64,000 nt of DNA from CAYOEZ01 sp964402955 (GCA_964402955.1 CAYOEZ010000002.1:10503-74502), one strand, 5' to 3'; positions 25,815 to 35,672 are shown, numbered from the stretch's first letter. Translations and numbers: made by a program. Notes: generated by a model not told the origin, from the letters alone.

Positions 25815-26597
25815 CTAGCGCCAGGTCAGATTCCATGCCTTGAGTGTGTCGAGCGCGGCGTGGTTGGTCAGGTCGAGGTGAATCGGGGTGACAGAGACTT
25901 TGTGATCAGCAATGGCGCGGATGTCGGTGCCCGGCTCGTTGACCGTTGTCGGCTTGCCGCCGCCAATCCAGTAGTACTTGCGGCCATAGGGATCGGTGCG
26001 CACGATCAACTCATCCTGATAGCCGCGCTTGCCCAGAGACGTGATCTCGAGCCCTGCAACCTCAGTTTCGTCGATATTCGGCACATTCACATTGAGCAAA
26101 GTGTCGTTCTGCCAGCCATCAGTCAAGACGCGGGCGGCGATGTGTGCGGCAACCCGCCCGGCTAGCGCGAAGTTATTTGCCTCTGGCTCGTCGGGAACGT
26201 AGCCGTCGAGAGAGACGGCGATAGCCGGTACGCCCCAGATAATGCCTTCCATTGCTGCCGCCACGGTACCCGAGTACGTGATATCGTCGCCCATATTTGA
26301 GCCTTTGTTGATCCCCGACACGACCAGGTCAACTTTGCGCTGCAAGAAGCCCAGAATGGCCACAGCTACGCAATCGGAGGGCGCGCCGTCAGACGTATAG
26401 GCGTGATCGCCATCAGCCATATGCACAATATTGAGGCGCAGAGGCTTGTGCATGGTCTTCGAGTGGCCGGCCGCGCTCCAATTGTGGTCAGGGGCAATGA
26501 CCGATACCTGCCCCAGCGCGGACAGCGCTTGCTTGAGCGCAAGCAGTCCCGGCGAGTCAATGCCATCATCGTTCGTCACAAGGATGTGTGGTTTCAC
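25815..26597 (-). CDS. surE: 5'/3'-nucleotidase SurE
   Basis: The 260-residue product opens with ILVTNDDGIDSPG, the metal-binding SurE motif. SVIAPDHNWSAAGHSKT and VVSGINKGSNMGDDITYSGT follow as expected. It dephosphorylates nucleoside monophosphates. The gene sits in the long minus-strand run, 65 bases after an unknown anchored protein. Confidence 0.95.
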   Translation of the reverse strand: MKPHILVTNDDGIDSPGLLALKQALSALGQVSVIAPDHNWSAAGHSKTMHKPLRLNIVHMADGDHAYTSDGAPSDCVAVAILGFLQRKVDLVVSGINKGSNMGDDITYSGTVAAAMEGIIWGVPAIAVSLDGYVPDEPEANNFALAGRVAAHIAARVLTDGWQNDTLLNVNVPNIDETEVAGLEITSLGKRGYQDELIVRTDPYGRKYYWIGGGKPTTVNEPGTDIRAIADHKVSVTPIHLDLTNHAALDTLKAWNLTWR

Positions 26598-26662
26598 GGC
26601 TCCCCCCTTACAGCAAGACTTCCAGTGTCATGGCGACAGCGGAAGTCTCACCGTGCATGTCT

Positions 26663-27115
26663 TCATTGCCCCGACGGCAGAGCGGCCGGCGGCAGATAGA
26701 TACCTACCCGCCAGACGGCGCCTTCCTGACCGGTCTCAAGAATGAGTGGCTGCAGGCGATAGGAACCATCGCTTGTGCGCAAGCGGCCCATGACACGGAA
26801 ATAGTACACATTGCCCTGCCGTCCAATGGACTCGACGGCCAGTGTATCAGTAGTCAGCCGTTTGTCTTTCATCAGGGAGTTGACCATCGTGGCGAACTCC
26901 GCCTGAGTCTGGCCAGAGGCGCCTCGTGTCATATCGTAAAGCTTCATCATGTCGCCCTTGTTCAGGGTATCGAGGTACAGGCGCACGGCCCTTTCCGGCG
27001 TGTCGGCGACGAAGTTGTAGTAGACGCGGTAACCGAGAATTGCGATCAGAGTGACGCCTCCGATAACAAGAGCAACGACGCCATAGATCCCCACCCGCTT
27101 CAGCAGTGCAGCCAT
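26663..27115 (-). CDS. Membrane-anchored NTF2-like protein, unknown function
   Basis: The 150-residue product has one N-terminal membrane helix (YGVVALVIGGVTLIAILGY). A soluble domain begins PERAVRLYLDTLNKGDMMKL and ends in strand-rich sequence (VYYFRVMGRL, VWRVGIYLPP). This pattern resembles the DUF4878/NTF2-like extracytoplasmic fold. The gene lies 42 bases downstream of gyrA. No specific role can be assigned. Confidence 0.6.
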   Translation of the reverse strand: MAALLKRVGIYGVVALVIGGVTLIAILGYRVYYNFVADTPERAVRLYLDTLNKGDMMKLYDMTRGASGQTQAEFATMVNSLMKDKRLTTDTLAVESIGRQGNVYYFRVMGRLRTSDGSYRLQPLILETGQEGAVWRVGIYLPPAALPSGQ

Positions 27116-27157
27116 TGCCTACCTCCACAATGCCTCTTCCCTGGCGAACGCCCATAT

Positions 27158-30100
27158 TCACTTCTTCTTCGGTGGCTCGTTTCCCCACAAAGGTAAGGGT
27201 ATCTGTTTCTCTGTTTTGCGTTTCTCGTGTTTGTGTGGCTGCGGCTCGGAATGTTCTGCTCGCCGTGGCTCGGCCTCGCCGGGCAGCAGTTCGCTACGCG
27301 GGACAACGGTGGTCTTGCCGCCCGCCCTGATGACAATATCATCCTTGCCGCGGCGCTTTGGCGGCTGCTTCGCCGCTGTGGTTGGCTCGGGCGGCAACAG
27401 ACGCCGTTTGACGTGTTTCTCGCCCGTTGCTGCGTCAGCCGGCGCGGACGTCTTCTGCGCGGCAGTCTTGCTGGCCGTGGGGCGGGCAGAGGGAGGGATC
27501 ACCGTCACCTTTTTCTTATCCGCGTCCTTCTTCGAGACCGTGGGGCGCGGCGAGGAAGGAGCGACTGGCGCCTGCTTCTTCTCAGCAGCAGGCATAGCCG
27601 GAGCAGCCGCATGCGCCTTCTCTTCCGCCTGCTTGCGCATTCTCACGGGAGACGGCGGCGGCGTCTTTGACGGCTCATCTGTGACAGCAGTCTGGGCCTC
27701 AGCCGATGGAGCAGCAGGCGCGGCGTGTGCGGGGACGCCCGCGACCTTACCTTTCGCGGCCGCCGCGGGACGGGCGGCTCGCTTGTCCGTTGCAGGCTCG
27801 GCTCCTTTTGTCTTGCCTTTGGCCTTAGCCTCACCTTTTTCTTTCTGACGCGAGGGCGCAGGGGCCGCTGGCGCTTTCTTCTCAGCGCCGGCAGGCCCGG
27901 CCGGCTTGGCCGCCTTCGCCCCGTGCGGAGCGGTTGCAGCAGACCTGACGGCCCTCTTTTCCGCTGTGTTGGGCCCGGACTTAGGCTCAGACTTGGCTTC
28001 AGATCCATCGGCTGGCGCGGACTTCCTGGGCCTGGCCGGCGGGGCGGATTCGGGCAGCAGCGGCTGGGCCGACGACTTCTTATCCGGTCTCAAGCGCAGG
28101 ATGGCCACGGGACTATCGGCAGCCTCCAACTCAACCAGGCGCACGCCCCGGTTGGCCCGCGGCAGGGCATTGATCTCCTCAAACGGCTTACGTACCACCT
28201 GGCCTTGCGCCGACACGATCATCACATCGTCGCCGGCAGCGATGACCCGCGCCGCAATCAACAGCCCGTACTTGTCGGTGACATTGGCGGTCATGACGCC
28301 GCCGCCGCCCCGTCCCTGGGGCGAATAGTCTGCCAGCTCAGTGCACTTGCCATAGCCCAGCCGGGTGACTACCATGAGCGAGCCGTCTTTGTCTACCAGG
28401 TCAACGGCCACAACGGCGTCATCATCGGCAAGGCGAATCGCGCGCACGCCGCCGCTGCCGCGGCCAGACGAGCGTGCCTCGGTCTCTGGCTCAAAGCGAA
28501 TCGACTGTCCACGGGCCGTCACGATGATGATCTCCTGGCCGGGATCAGTCGCGCCCGCCCAGACAACCTCGTCCTTGGGTTCCATAGACATGACGTTGAG
28601 GCCGCTGGCGCGCGTGCCGGCGAGGTCCGCTGCCAGGACCCGCTTAATCTCTCCCTGGCGGGTGACAAGCGTAATGCTGCTGCCATTCTGCTCACGCAGC
28701 GCCGCCATGCCCGCAATCCGTTCCTCAGCCATCGCTGTGGAGAGGAAATTGCTGAGAGGCACACCGCGTGCCTGGCGGTCGCCGGCGGGGATTTCGTGGC
28801 ACTTGAGGGCGTAGCCCTTGCCAACATTGCTCACGAAGACAATCGTATCATGCGTATTGGCGCTGACCAGCAAAACAGCCGGGTCTTGCTCTTTCGCAAC
28901 CACTGCCGTGACGGCTCGCGCCGGGCTGCGCCGCGGTTGGGCGCGGAACTGGTCGGCAGGGACGCGCTTGAAGTAGTTACGCAGACTGACGGCAACGACG
29001 ACGTCCTCGTCGGCGATCAGATCCTCAGCCGTGAAGTCCTCAGCCTCTTCCTCGCGAATCTTGGTGCGCCGCTCGTCGCCATACTTGCCCTTCAGCTCGA
29101 CCAGATCCTGCTTGATCAACCCGTAGACTTTGATGGGGTGGGCCAGCAGGTCTTCCAATTGGCCGATCAGCTTGAGGACCTCAGCAAGTTCTTGTTCGAT
29201 CTTCTTGCGCTCGAGGGCAGCCAGGCGGCGCAACTGCATGTCGAGGATGGCCTGCGCCTGAAGCTCCGAAAGCTTGAACTTCTTAATCAAGCGTGTACGG
29301 GCCACCTCGGCGTCAGGCGAGTTGCGAATGGTACTGATGACCTCGTCCAGATTGTCGAGGGCGATCTTCAATCCTTCGAGGATATGGGCGCGGGCGCGAG
29401 CTTTGTCGAGATCGAATTGGATGCGGCGAGTGATAACCTGGTAGCGATAGTCGATGTAGTGCTGCATGAGCCGCTTGAGGTTGAGCACGCGCGGCTCGCC
29501 ATCGACCAGGGCGAGAAGGTTGACGCTAAAGGCGCTCTGCATGGCTGTCAGCTTGAACAGATTGTTCAGAATCTGCCTCGCCTGCACATCGCGCCGCAGT
29601 TCGATGACGACACGCATGCCCTGGCGATCTGACTCGTCGCGCAACTCAGAAACGCCTTCGATGCGCTTGTCGCGTATGAGATCGGCAATACGCTCGACAA
29701 GCGTGGCCTTGTTAATCTGGTAGGGCAGCTCGGTGATGATGATTGTCGAACGGTCGCCGCTGCGGTCCTCGATGAACGCCTTGGCGCGGATGACAATACG
29801 GCCATGGCCCGTGGTAAAGGCGTCGGTAATGCCTTTGCGCCCGATAATGATGCCACCGGTCGGAAAATCGGGCCCCAAGACGAACTGCGCCAGCCGCTCG
29901 ACCGGTACATCCACAATCTGGTCAACGACGTCGAGGAAAGCATCGTATTCAAGCTCGTCTTTCTGCTCTTTGGTCCTGGGCGGTTTGTCGAGGGCGGCAA
30001 CTTTGCTCTGATATTCCTGGGCCAGGAGGTCTTTGAACTCCGGACTCAGGTGCTTGCGCAAGCCAGGCACGACATCCTTTTCCAGAGGCCGGCCATGCAC

Positions 30101-30745
30101 GCGCGCCTGAGCCATCTCGAACGGAATGCCGGCATCCACCGCGCGCTGGAACTGATCGAGGATGAACACAATCGCGTCGGCCACCTCACCAAGATTGTGC
30201 GGAGGGATGTTCGTGGCCATGCCAACCGCAATGCCTGAGGCGCCGTTGATCAGAAGGTTGGGCAAGCGTGCGGGGAGAACACTCGGCTCCTTGAGGGTCG
30301 CATCGAAGTTGTCAACGAAATCAACCGTGTTCTTGTCGAGATCAGCCAGCAGCTCTTCGGCGATAGCAGCCAGACGCGCCTCGGTGTAGCGCATGGCGGC
30401 AGGGGGATCGCCGTCGACGCTGCCAAAGTTGCCCTGGCCATCGACCAGCATGTAGCGCATGGAGAAGTCCTGCGCCATGCGCACCATGGTCTCATAGACG
30501 GGAGCGTCGCCGTGGGGATGATACTTGCCAAGGACTTCGCCGACGATACGAGCGCTCTTCTTGTAGGCGCTGCTGTGGCTGAGGCCGATCTCGTTCATGG
30601 CGTAGAGGATACGCCGCTGCACAGGCTTCAAGCCATCACGCACATCGGGCAGAGCGCGCGCCGTAATCACGCTCATGGCGTAATCCAGATACGCCGCACG
30701 CATCTCCCGGTCGATGTCGACGAGCTTAACAGTACCTATTTCCAT
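27158..30745 (-). CDS. gyrA: DNA gyrase subunit A with long basic C-terminal tail
   Basis: The breakage-reunion domain shows [24 protein letters not shown] and the catalytic Tyr120 in AMRYTEARL. Quinolone-region positions equivalent to E. coli Ser83 and Asp87 are Ala81 and Glu85. The C-terminal beta-pinwheel contains a GyrA-box-like QGRGGGGV, favouring gyrase over topoisomerase IV. From about residue 887 to 1195 the protein continues as a low-complexity Ala/Lys/Pro-rich tail with no fold motif, far beyond the usual 800-900 residues. The ATG directly follows the stop of the HEPN gene (TAAATG), so translation is probably coupled. Confidence 0.93.
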   Translation of the reverse strand: MEIGTVKLVDIDREMRAAYLDYAMSVITARALPDVRDGLKPVQRRILYAMNEIGLSHSSAYKKSARIVGEVLGKYHPHGDAPVYETMVRMAQDFSMRYMLVDGQGNFGSVDGDPPAAMRYTEARLAAIAEELLADLDKNTVDFVDNFDATLKEPSVLPARLPNLLINGASGIAVGMATNIPPHNLGEVADAIVFILDQFQRAVDAGIPFEMAQARVHGRPLEKDVVPGLRKHLSPEFKDLLAQEYQSKVAALDKPPRTKEQKDELEYDAFLDVVDQIVDVPVERLAQFVLGPDFPTGGIIIGRKGITDAFTTGHGRIVIRAKAFIEDRSGDRSTIIITELPYQINKATLVERIADLIRDKRIEGVSELRDESDRQGMRVVIELRRDVQARQILNNLFKLTAMQSAFSVNLLALVDGEPRVLNLKRLMQHYIDYRYQVITRRIQFDLDKARARAHILEGLKIALDNLDEVISTIRNSPDAEVARTRLIKKFKLSELQAQAILDMQLRRLAALERKKIEQELAEVLKLIGQLEDLLAHPIKVYGLIKQDLVELKGKYGDERRTKIREEEAEDFTAEDLIADEDVVVAVSLRNYFKRVPADQFRAQPRRSPARAVTAVVAKEQDPAVLLVSANTHDTIVFVSNVGKGYALKCHEIPAGDRQARGVPLSNFLSTAMAEERIAGMAALREQNGSSITLVTRQGEIKRVLAADLAGTRASGLNVMSMEPKDEVVWAGATDPGQEIIIVTARGQSIRFEPETEARSSGRGSGGVRAIRLADDDAVVAVDLVDKDGSLMVVTRLGYGKCTELADYSPQGRGGGGVMTANVTDKYGLLIAARVIAAGDDVMIVSAQGQVVRKPFEEINALPRANRGVRLVELEAADSPVAILRLRPDKKSSAQPLLPESAPPARPRKSAPADGSEAKSEPKSGPNTAEKRAVRSAATAPHGAKAAKPAGPAGAEKKAPAAPAPSRQKEKGEAKAKGKTKGAEPATDKRAARPAAAAKGKVAGVPAHAAPAAPSAEAQTAVTDEPSKTPPPSPVRMRKQAEEKAHAAAPAMPAAEKKQAPVAPSSPRPTVSKKDADKKKVTVIPPSARPTASKTAAQKTSAPADAATGEKHVKRRLLPPEPTTAAKQPPKRRGKDDIVIRAGGKTTVVPRSELLPGEAEPRRAEHSEPQPHKHEKRKTEKQIPLPLWGNEPPKKK

Positions 30746-31153
30746 TTACTCGATGGCTCCAACGTCTTTGAGGTACAACTCCATGCGGGTGACAAAGGTC
30801 TCGGCGTCAGCAACGAACGGCTTGGCGATCTCGCCGGAGACGTCATGCAGTTCGGGCCTGTAGTCTGCTTTCTCGCGCGCCGTCTCCAACCTGGCAAGCA
30901 CGTGTGCATATTCTGGCTCTATGAGGCCTGGCTTGACGAGATACTTATCAAATGCAGCCCTAATGCGAGATCGCCTGCTACGCCTGACAGCTTGAGCGAG
31001 CAACGCGGCCGCAGCAATGTGAAAGGCCGCAAAGTAGGCGATGCTGACAGCAGCGCGTTCATGGCCGCGTTGCAGCATAAGAGCCACCGCTTCCATGTCT
31101 TCGTGGCTCTTGGCTACCCAGCGACCAACTGCGGAGCGACTCTCCGCGTCCAT
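30746..31153 (-). CDS. HEPN-domain protein
   Basis: The 135-residue helical protein has the HEPN pattern WVAKSHEDMEAVALMLQRG, then AAVSIAYFAAFHIAAAALLA and a C-terminal FVADAETFVTRMELYL. HEPN proteins with an MNT partner act as RNase toxins, but a clear R-x4-6-H active site is not seen here (RPELH is the nearest). Its would-be MNT partner directly upstream is truncated. The gene abuts gyrA without a gap. Confidence 0.75.
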   Translation of the reverse strand: MDAESRSAVGRWVAKSHEDMEAVALMLQRGHERAAVSIAYFAAFHIAAAALLAQAVRRSRRSRIRAAFDKYLVKPGLIEPEYAHVLARLETAREKADYRPELHDVSGEIAKPFVADAETFVTRMELYLKDVGAIE

Positions 31154-31156
31154 GAA

Positions 31157-31315
31157 TCAATTCCCTTCCTGATGCTGATAACCAGCCACCTTCGCGTCGA
31201 AGAGCCGTGCCTGCAAGATCTGATCAGCATACCTGGCGTGCAAGCGGCGGACGAATTTGTCAACCACAGCGCGCTCGTTGGGGGTCAGATGGTCCAGAAA
31301 TCGTTTCTTCTTCAT
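31157..31315 (-). pseudogene. Truncated MNT nucleotidyltransferase (52 codons)
   Basis: The product TPNERAVVDKFVRRLHARYA followed by QILQARLFDAKVAGYQHQEG looks like the first helix and strand of a minimal nucleotidyltransferase. The family normally reads LFGSRARGD and then D-x-D; here GS is DA, and a stop follows before the catalytic Asp pair. It lies 3 bases upstream of the HEPN gene, exactly where the MNT antitoxin belongs. It is too short for the track but has its own ATG. Confidence 0.65.
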
Positions 31316-31339
31316 CGTTAGCAGCTTAAGGATGACGGA

Positions 31340-32488
31340 CTACTTGGTCGGATTCCAGACATATGAACCTGTCTTGTCTATGTATCCTGTGCGGTCGCCA
31401 AGTCCGACAAAGGCAAGGCCGTTGGCAAACGGGTAGGCATCGTCGAACTGTAGATTGATCACAATTCTCCCAGCCTTGTCGATGTATCCCCATTGCAATT
31501 GTGATGCTGAATGTAATCTCACAGGTGCCAGTCCCCCAGAGAACCCCTTAACCATGTCGAATGTTGCCTTGATAACGATTTGTCCAGACTTGTCAACGTA
31601 TCCCATCTTCTCGCCAACATAAACGGGGAGCAACCCTTCGGAGAAGCGCTGCCAGAGAAGCACCGAATCTGTTGGGAAACCTTCTGTGGAACTCGTGTGA
31701 GAAGAGACCAGGCCTTCAAAAAAGAGATCGGCCCCCTCAGTAAATGCGATCTTGCCTGTCTTGTCTATGTATGCTGACTTGCCTCCAAACTCCACCAGCG
31801 CCATACCCTCATGGAACTCACCAGCCTGGTCGAACTGTGGGTTTATCACCAGCTTCCCCGCCTTATCAATGTAGCCCCACTTATCCTTCAACACGGCGGC
31901 CAATCCTTCAGAGAAACGGCCAACATCGTCGTACTCCTGCGCATAAGCGGCCTTCTTACCTGTCTTGTCAATATGGTATCCCTTTCCGGCTACTTGCACT
32001 CTGGCCATACCGTCGAAGAAGAAGCCAGCATCATCGAACTGTGGGTTAATGCGATACTTGCCTGTCTTGTCAATGTAACCATATCTACTGCCGATGGACA
32101 CAGCAGCCAGGCCTTCGCGAAACGGAAACGCGCTATCGAACTGAGGCTCAATGATTGTCTTGCCTGTCCGATCAATGAACTGCCACGAGCCGTCGCTGGC
32201 GGTGGCAGGTATCAGACCCTCTGAGGAAACCAAGTCGTCCGACATGACGTAGGATATCCAGGCCTGGCTCACGCTATCTATGCTGTACTGCGCCCGGATC
32301 CGTACCTTACCAGTCTGGTCAATAAAGCCGTATTTCCCCCCTTGGAGCACAAAGAAATGTGGCTCTGAAACTCCCGTGACCGACGCCGTTGTCCTCCCGG
32401 AGGAAGTGGAGGCGCTACAGGCTGCAAGACCGACAGCAATAAGAATGGCCAACAAGAGGAGCCCACAGACCCTTCGACACATGCCCAC
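31340..32488 (-). CDS. WG-repeat lipoprotein
   Basis: A signal peptide ends in a lipobox (VGLAACSAS), so the protein is probably lipid-anchored. The rest is a series of about ten WG-type repeats such as YGYIDKTGKYRINPQFDDA and WGYIDKAGKLVINPQFDQA, expected to fold as a beta-propeller-like array. The GTG at 32488 is chosen because GGAGGA lies 5 bases upstream; an ATG 2 codons later and one 8 codons earlier are less well spaced. Function unknown; propellers of this type usually bind proteins. Confidence 0.8.
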   Translation of the reverse strand: MGMCRRVCGLLLLAILIAVGLAACSASTSSGRTTASVTGVSEPHFFVLQGGKYGFIDQTGKVRIRAQYSIDSVSQAWISYVMSDDLVSSEGLIPATASDGSWQFIDRTGKTIIEPQFDSAFPFREGLAAVSIGSRYGYIDKTGKYRINPQFDDAGFFFDGMARVQVAGKGYHIDKTGKKAAYAQEYDDVGRFSEGLAAVLKDKWGYIDKAGKLVINPQFDQAGEFHEGMALVEFGGKSAYIDKTGKIAFTEGADLFFEGLVSSHTSSTEGFPTDSVLLWQRFSEGLLPVYVGEKMGYVDKSGQIVIKATFDMVKGFSGGLAPVRLHSASQLQWGYIDKAGRIVINLQFDDAYPFANGLAFVGLGDRTGYIDKTGSYVWNPTK

Positions 32489-32548
32489 AGTTGTCCTCCT
32501 CAGAAGCTGCAATGCTATCTCTTCCTGCCCAGCAGTGTCATGAATGGC

Positions 32549-32881
32549 TCAGAACAACGTGAGAACCGCCAGCCTGTCATCCGCGTGCAGCTCATTGATC
32601 GCTTCAATGTGAGCGCGCAGGACAGTCTCGATTTGACCCGTCATGCAGTTGCCGAGCCGCAGCCAGACAACCTTGGGAGGGAACCCACGCACGATGCTCA
32701 GTTCGTTGTAATCGACGTCCTTCGTCACAATGGTGTATCCGAAGTCACGCGCATATGCCCAGACTGCCTCGTCCGTGGCACGGTCAAGTCCAAGCAGCGA
32801 CACGTGACCTGCCCCCGGATAGACATCCGCCAGGCGCTCAACCAGACGAGGAGACAGATTCTGGTCAAACAGGAGCTTCAT
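32549..32881 (-). CDS. DUF5615 PIN-like toxin
   Basis: The 110-residue product starts MKLLFDQNLSPRLVERLADV and has TIVTKDVDYNELS, the DUF5615/Mut7-C-like nuclease pattern with acidic residues at the PIN positions. It overlaps the upstream DUF433 gene by 4 bases (ATGA), the usual arrangement of this toxin-antitoxin type. Confidence 0.85.
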   Translation of the reverse strand: MKLLFDQNLSPRLVERLADVYPGAGHVSLLGLDRATDEAVWAYARDFGYTIVTKDVDYNELSIVRGFPPKVVWLRLGNCMTGQIETVLRAHIEAINELHADDRLAVLTLF

Positions 32882-33108
32882 GCTTGAGCCACCAGCATGT
32901 GGCGTTCCCGGTCAGCCGCGTAGCTGAGACAAGCCTGGATGTCTTCCCCAGTCAAGTACGGGAAGTCTGTTAGAACCTGCTCCGCAGTCATGCCTGATGC
33001 CAGGTACGAGAGCACATCGTAGACCGTGATGCGCATGCCGCGAATGCAGGGTTTGCCGCCGCGCTTGCCAGGCTCAATGGTGATGATGTCCCGATAACCC
33101 GCATCCAT
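32878..33108 (-). CDS. DUF433 antitoxin
   Basis: The 76-residue product has ITIEPGKRGGKPCIRGMRIT, then YLASGMTAEQVLTDFPYLTG and a full C-terminal helix ACLSYAADRE. This is a complete DUF433 helix-turn-helix-type antitoxin. The start at 33108 matches the usual family N-terminus; an ATG 6 codons earlier is possible and overlaps the end of the J-domain gene. Confidence 0.85.
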   Translation of the reverse strand: MDAGYRDIITIEPGKRGGKPCIRGMRITVYDVLSYLASGMTAEQVLTDFPYLTGEDIQACLSYAADRERHMLVAQA

Positions 33109-33115
33109 CGTGCAC

Positions 33116-34312
33116 CTATCCTTCATGAGTCTCCCATCGCCGCAAGCGCTGAAACAGGTCGTTCAGCACCGGCAGCAGATTCTCGTTGAGCGGGATGCCT
33201 TCAGCCAGATAGGCCTGCTCACGCCAGCCCTGCGCCCCCTCGATGGCGCGCTGCAACGTCACGGCCACATCGCCGCCCTTGCACACTTGCATCAAGACGC
33301 CAATGACAACCTGCTCACTCTCCTGAAGAGCTGTGGGCGTACGAACATCGCGCAAAATCACCGTCCGCTCGCGCAGAAAATCGAGGTCGCGGGTCGGCGA
33401 CGTTTTGTCAGCATCGAGATCGACCAGCATCTCGCTGGCAACGACGTGCAGGCGCGCCAGAACCAGAAAGCGCCCGCCATTCGACGAGATGTCAATCTCA
33501 CCCTGATAGACGCGCCCACTCTTCAGCCCGCCGGGATCGGCAATGGCTTGCACCACCATTGTGTTGCCCGACCACGATGACTCGCTGAGACAGAGCCACT
33601 TGTGCCGGCTAACGATCGTGCCAACCAGAACGCCAGAACCACCATTGCTCAAGCGGATACTGAACACCTTGGGCGAGCGCCCGCTCACAGCCACCCCAAA
33701 ATCGAGAATGCTCGGCGTGGCGACCAGCACCGGTTTCTGCATCACACCGACTTGCACGCTGATCGGCACGGAGCGGGTGCCATAGGAGATGGAATCGATG
33801 ATCAGTGCGCCGTTATGCGTCGAGCCTTCCTTGAGATTGGTCGTATCAACCTCTACATTCACGACCGTGGTGGCGCTAAAAAGGCGCGACGTGCTCAGGC
33901 GTATCCAGGGATGGCTGGCGCGCAGGTCGCCAATCAGAGTGCGGCCTTCGGTGACGCTGATCTCGACCGTCAACGTGCGCGTCGTCCCCTTGGCCAGCGT
34001 GCCAAACGACAGAATGGATGGCGTGACTGTGACCATGGGCATCGTGCGCCGCGTCGCATAGTAACTTCCACGCGACGCGGTGCTGCGCGTGGCACGCGCC
34101 CGCCTCTGGCGATCGTAGTCGCTGCGCTTGGCGACGTCACTGATAACAGCGTAGGCCAGGTTGAGATTGCGCATACGCTCCTCGGCGTCGCTGGCGCTAT
34201 TGACGTCGGGGTGATACTTAGAGGCCAGTCGCCGATAGGCCGCTGTCACGACCTCAGGCTCGGCTTCGGGGTCAAGTTGCAGAATCTTGTAATAATCGGG
34301 TTGTTTTGTCAC
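33116..34312 (-). CDS. J-domain protein fused to BACON/Ig-like repeats
   Basis: Residues ~5-70 form a J domain (DYYKILQLDPEAEPEVVTAA, with HPD in KYHPDVN near residue 36). The remainder lacks DnaJ zinc or client domains. Instead two similar Ig-like modules occur: VTPSILSFGTLAKGTTRTLT and VATPSILDFGVAVSGRSPKV, each followed by a WI/WL-x-LS strand. A C-terminal region of ~90 residues is unassigned. The GTG start lies about 6 bases after a TATGAT -10 box, suggesting a leaderless mRNA. J-domains recruit Hsp70; the Ig-like part presumably chooses the client. Confidence 0.75.
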   Translation of the reverse strand: MTKQPDYYKILQLDPEAEPEVVTAAYRRLASKYHPDVNSASDAEERMRNLNLAYAVISDVAKRSDYDRQRRARATRSTASRGSYYATRRTMPMVTVTPSILSFGTLAKGTTRTLTVEISVTEGRTLIGDLRASHPWIRLSTSRLFSATTVVNVEVDTTNLKEGSTHNGALIIDSISYGTRSVPISVQVGVMQKPVLVATPSILDFGVAVSGRSPKVFSIRLSNGGSGVLVGTIVSRHKWLCLSESSWSGNTMVVQAIADPGGLKSGRVYQGEIDISSNGGRFLVLARLHVVASEMLVDLDADKTSPTRDLDFLRERTVILRDVRTPTALQESEQVVIGVLMQVCKGGDVAVTLQRAIEGAQGWREQAYLAEGIPLNENLLPVLNDLFQRLRRWETHEG

Positions 34313-34318
34313 GGCGTC

Positions 34319-34347
34319 ATCATAACACAGGCCGTGCAGTGCGTCAA
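34319..34347 (-). promoter_or_regulatory. Promoter of the J-domain gene
   Basis: On the minus strand, TTGACG (34342-34347), 17 bases, TATGAT (34319-34324). The start codon GTG at 34312 lies where transcription should begin. Confidence 0.6.
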
Positions 34348-34380
34348 GGTCAATTGGCCGAAAATTCGTCCCACAACCCC

Positions 34381-34431
34381 TTGACATAGAACATTTGTTC
34401 GTGGTATAATGCGCGTGTAGAACAACTGTTC
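34381..34431 (+). promoter_or_regulatory. lexA promoter with two LexA boxes
   Basis: TTGACA (34381-34386), an 18-base spacer and TATAAT (34405-34410). One GAAC-ATTT-GTTC box (34389-34400) lies within the spacer. A second, GAAC-AACT-GTTC (34420-34431), lies just downstream. Both fit the Gram-positive/Chloroflexota GAAC-N4-GTTC operator, so LexA should repress its own gene by blocking polymerase. Confidence 0.85.
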
Positions 34432-34467
34432 CCTGTTCTGCGATAGGGCAAGCGCAAGGAGCTGAGT

Positions 34468-35127
34468 ATGGACACCAAACCGCCGTCAGAGGTACAGCAG
34501 AAGATCCTGGACGCTATCCGCATTTTCGTTGAGGACAACAATCGTCCACCGACGATGCGAGAGATTCAGGCGGGCGCCGGGCTATCCAGCCCGTCCCTGG
34601 TGAAGTACCATCTTGACATTCTAATGGAAAGCGGACACATCCGTCACCGCGCCGGCACCGCTCGCGGCGTCGAGATCGCGGCGGATGCCGACGCTCGCCG
34701 GCGTTCCCTGTTGATCAATGTACCCATCATGGGCACAATCGCCGCCGGCCAGCCCATCGAAGCCATTCAGCTCGCCGAGGAAATGTACCTGACCCGCGAC
34801 GTCGCTCGCGTGGGCGATTACGCGCTGCGGGTCCGAGGCTCCTCGATGATCGATGACCACATCGAAGACGGCGACATCGTCATTGTGCGCGCACAGGACA
34901 GCGCCGACGAGGGCGACACGGTCGTGGCGCTTCTGCTCAACGGCCGCGGTGACATCAGCGGCGAGGCAACCTTGAAACGGTTCTACCGCGAAAAGCCACG
35001 CGCGGCGGGAGAGTCTGGCCGCATTCGCCTGCAGCCACGCAATCCGACGATGAAGCCAATCTACGTTGACCCCGACTACCTGAAGATCCAGGGCAGAGTG
35101 GTGGGAGTAATCCGTTTGATGGCATAG
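34468..35127 (+). CDS. lexA: SOS repressor LexA
   Basis: The 219-residue product has an N-terminal winged helix (PPTMREIQAGAGLSSPSLVKY) and a C-terminal S24 peptidase domain. The self-cleavage site is the AA-G of MGTIAAGQPIEA, the Ser is in RVRGSSMIDDHIEDGD and the Lys in EATLKRFYRE. AAGGAG lies 7 bases before the ATG. RecA-stimulated self-cleavage would lift repression of genes with GAAC-N4-GTTC boxes, including the capsid gene at 57-59 kb. Confidence 0.96.
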   Translation: MDTKPPSEVQQKILDAIRIFVEDNNRPPTMREIQAGAGLSSPSLVKYHLDILMESGHIRHRAGTARGVEIAADADARRRSLLINVPIMGTIAAGQPIEAIQLAEEMYLTRDVARVGDYALRVRGSSMIDDHIEDGDIVIVRAQDSADEGDTVVALLLNGRGDISGEATLKRFYREKPRAAGESGRIRLQPRNPTMKPIYVDPDYLKIQGRVVGVIRLMA

Positions 35128-35182
35128 GTGCGCCTGGTCGGGCCCGTGCGCCCGGCAGCAGCGCGACAGAGGGAGGGAGACG

Positions 35183-35638
35183 ATGCTCAAGTATTGTCAG
35201 AACCGTGGCGTTTCAGAAGACGGTAAGGTAACGTGCAAGAAAATCGTGCGCGGGGATGCTGAAGTGAGCCTGGCGATTTGCGAAGCGTGCCCCGCGGCCA
35301 GCGCCAATTGCGGTCATCTCCGCTTCTCTCTGGAAAAGGAAGGCGATTCCTCCATCGTCATCCGCTACGGCAATGGGCGTAGCGAGGTGCTGGAAGGCGG
35401 ACCAGGCGGAGTGCGCTTCGCGAAATGTGCGTGTTCTGCTCACATGAGAACCGTCGACACACACAAGGACTGTGCGGGCTGCGCCATGCGCAGCGAGGGA
35501 TTCGTTCACGACGTTATCCCGCCGGCGCACGTTGACACACGACCCATGCGGGCCAAGGTCATCCCCTTCCCAAAGATGGTCGGCGTGCGCCAGGCAAACC
35601 CGCATGGTCACGATGGCACAGTTCACGTTGACGCATAA
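35183..35638 (+). CDS. Cys-rich protein of unknown function
   Basis: A 151-residue product with about eleven Cys in CxxC-like spacings: LAICEACPAASANCGHL and FAKCACSAHM, then DCAGCAMRSE. It may bind zinc or an iron-sulfur cluster. The start has a strong GGGAGGGAG site. It lies 55 bases after lexA and just upstream of the FtsK-like gene, so it is probably in the lexA operon. No family recognised. Confidence 0.6.
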   Translation: MLKYCQNRGVSEDGKVTCKKIVRGDAEVSLAICEACPAASANCGHLRFSLEKEGDSSIVIRYGNGRSEVLEGGPGGVRFAKCACSAHMRTVDTHKDCAGCAMRSEGFVHDVIPPAHVDTRPMRAKVIPFPKMVGVRQANPHGHDGTVHVDA

Positions 35639-35672
35639 TCCCAAGAGTGTAAAGAGTAGGCAGGTGGTTCCC

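Noticed and set aside
27725..29632. 635-codon forward ORF opposite gyrA
   Set aside because: It is a mirror of the GC-rich gyrA codons; gyrA motifs are unmistakable on the other strand.
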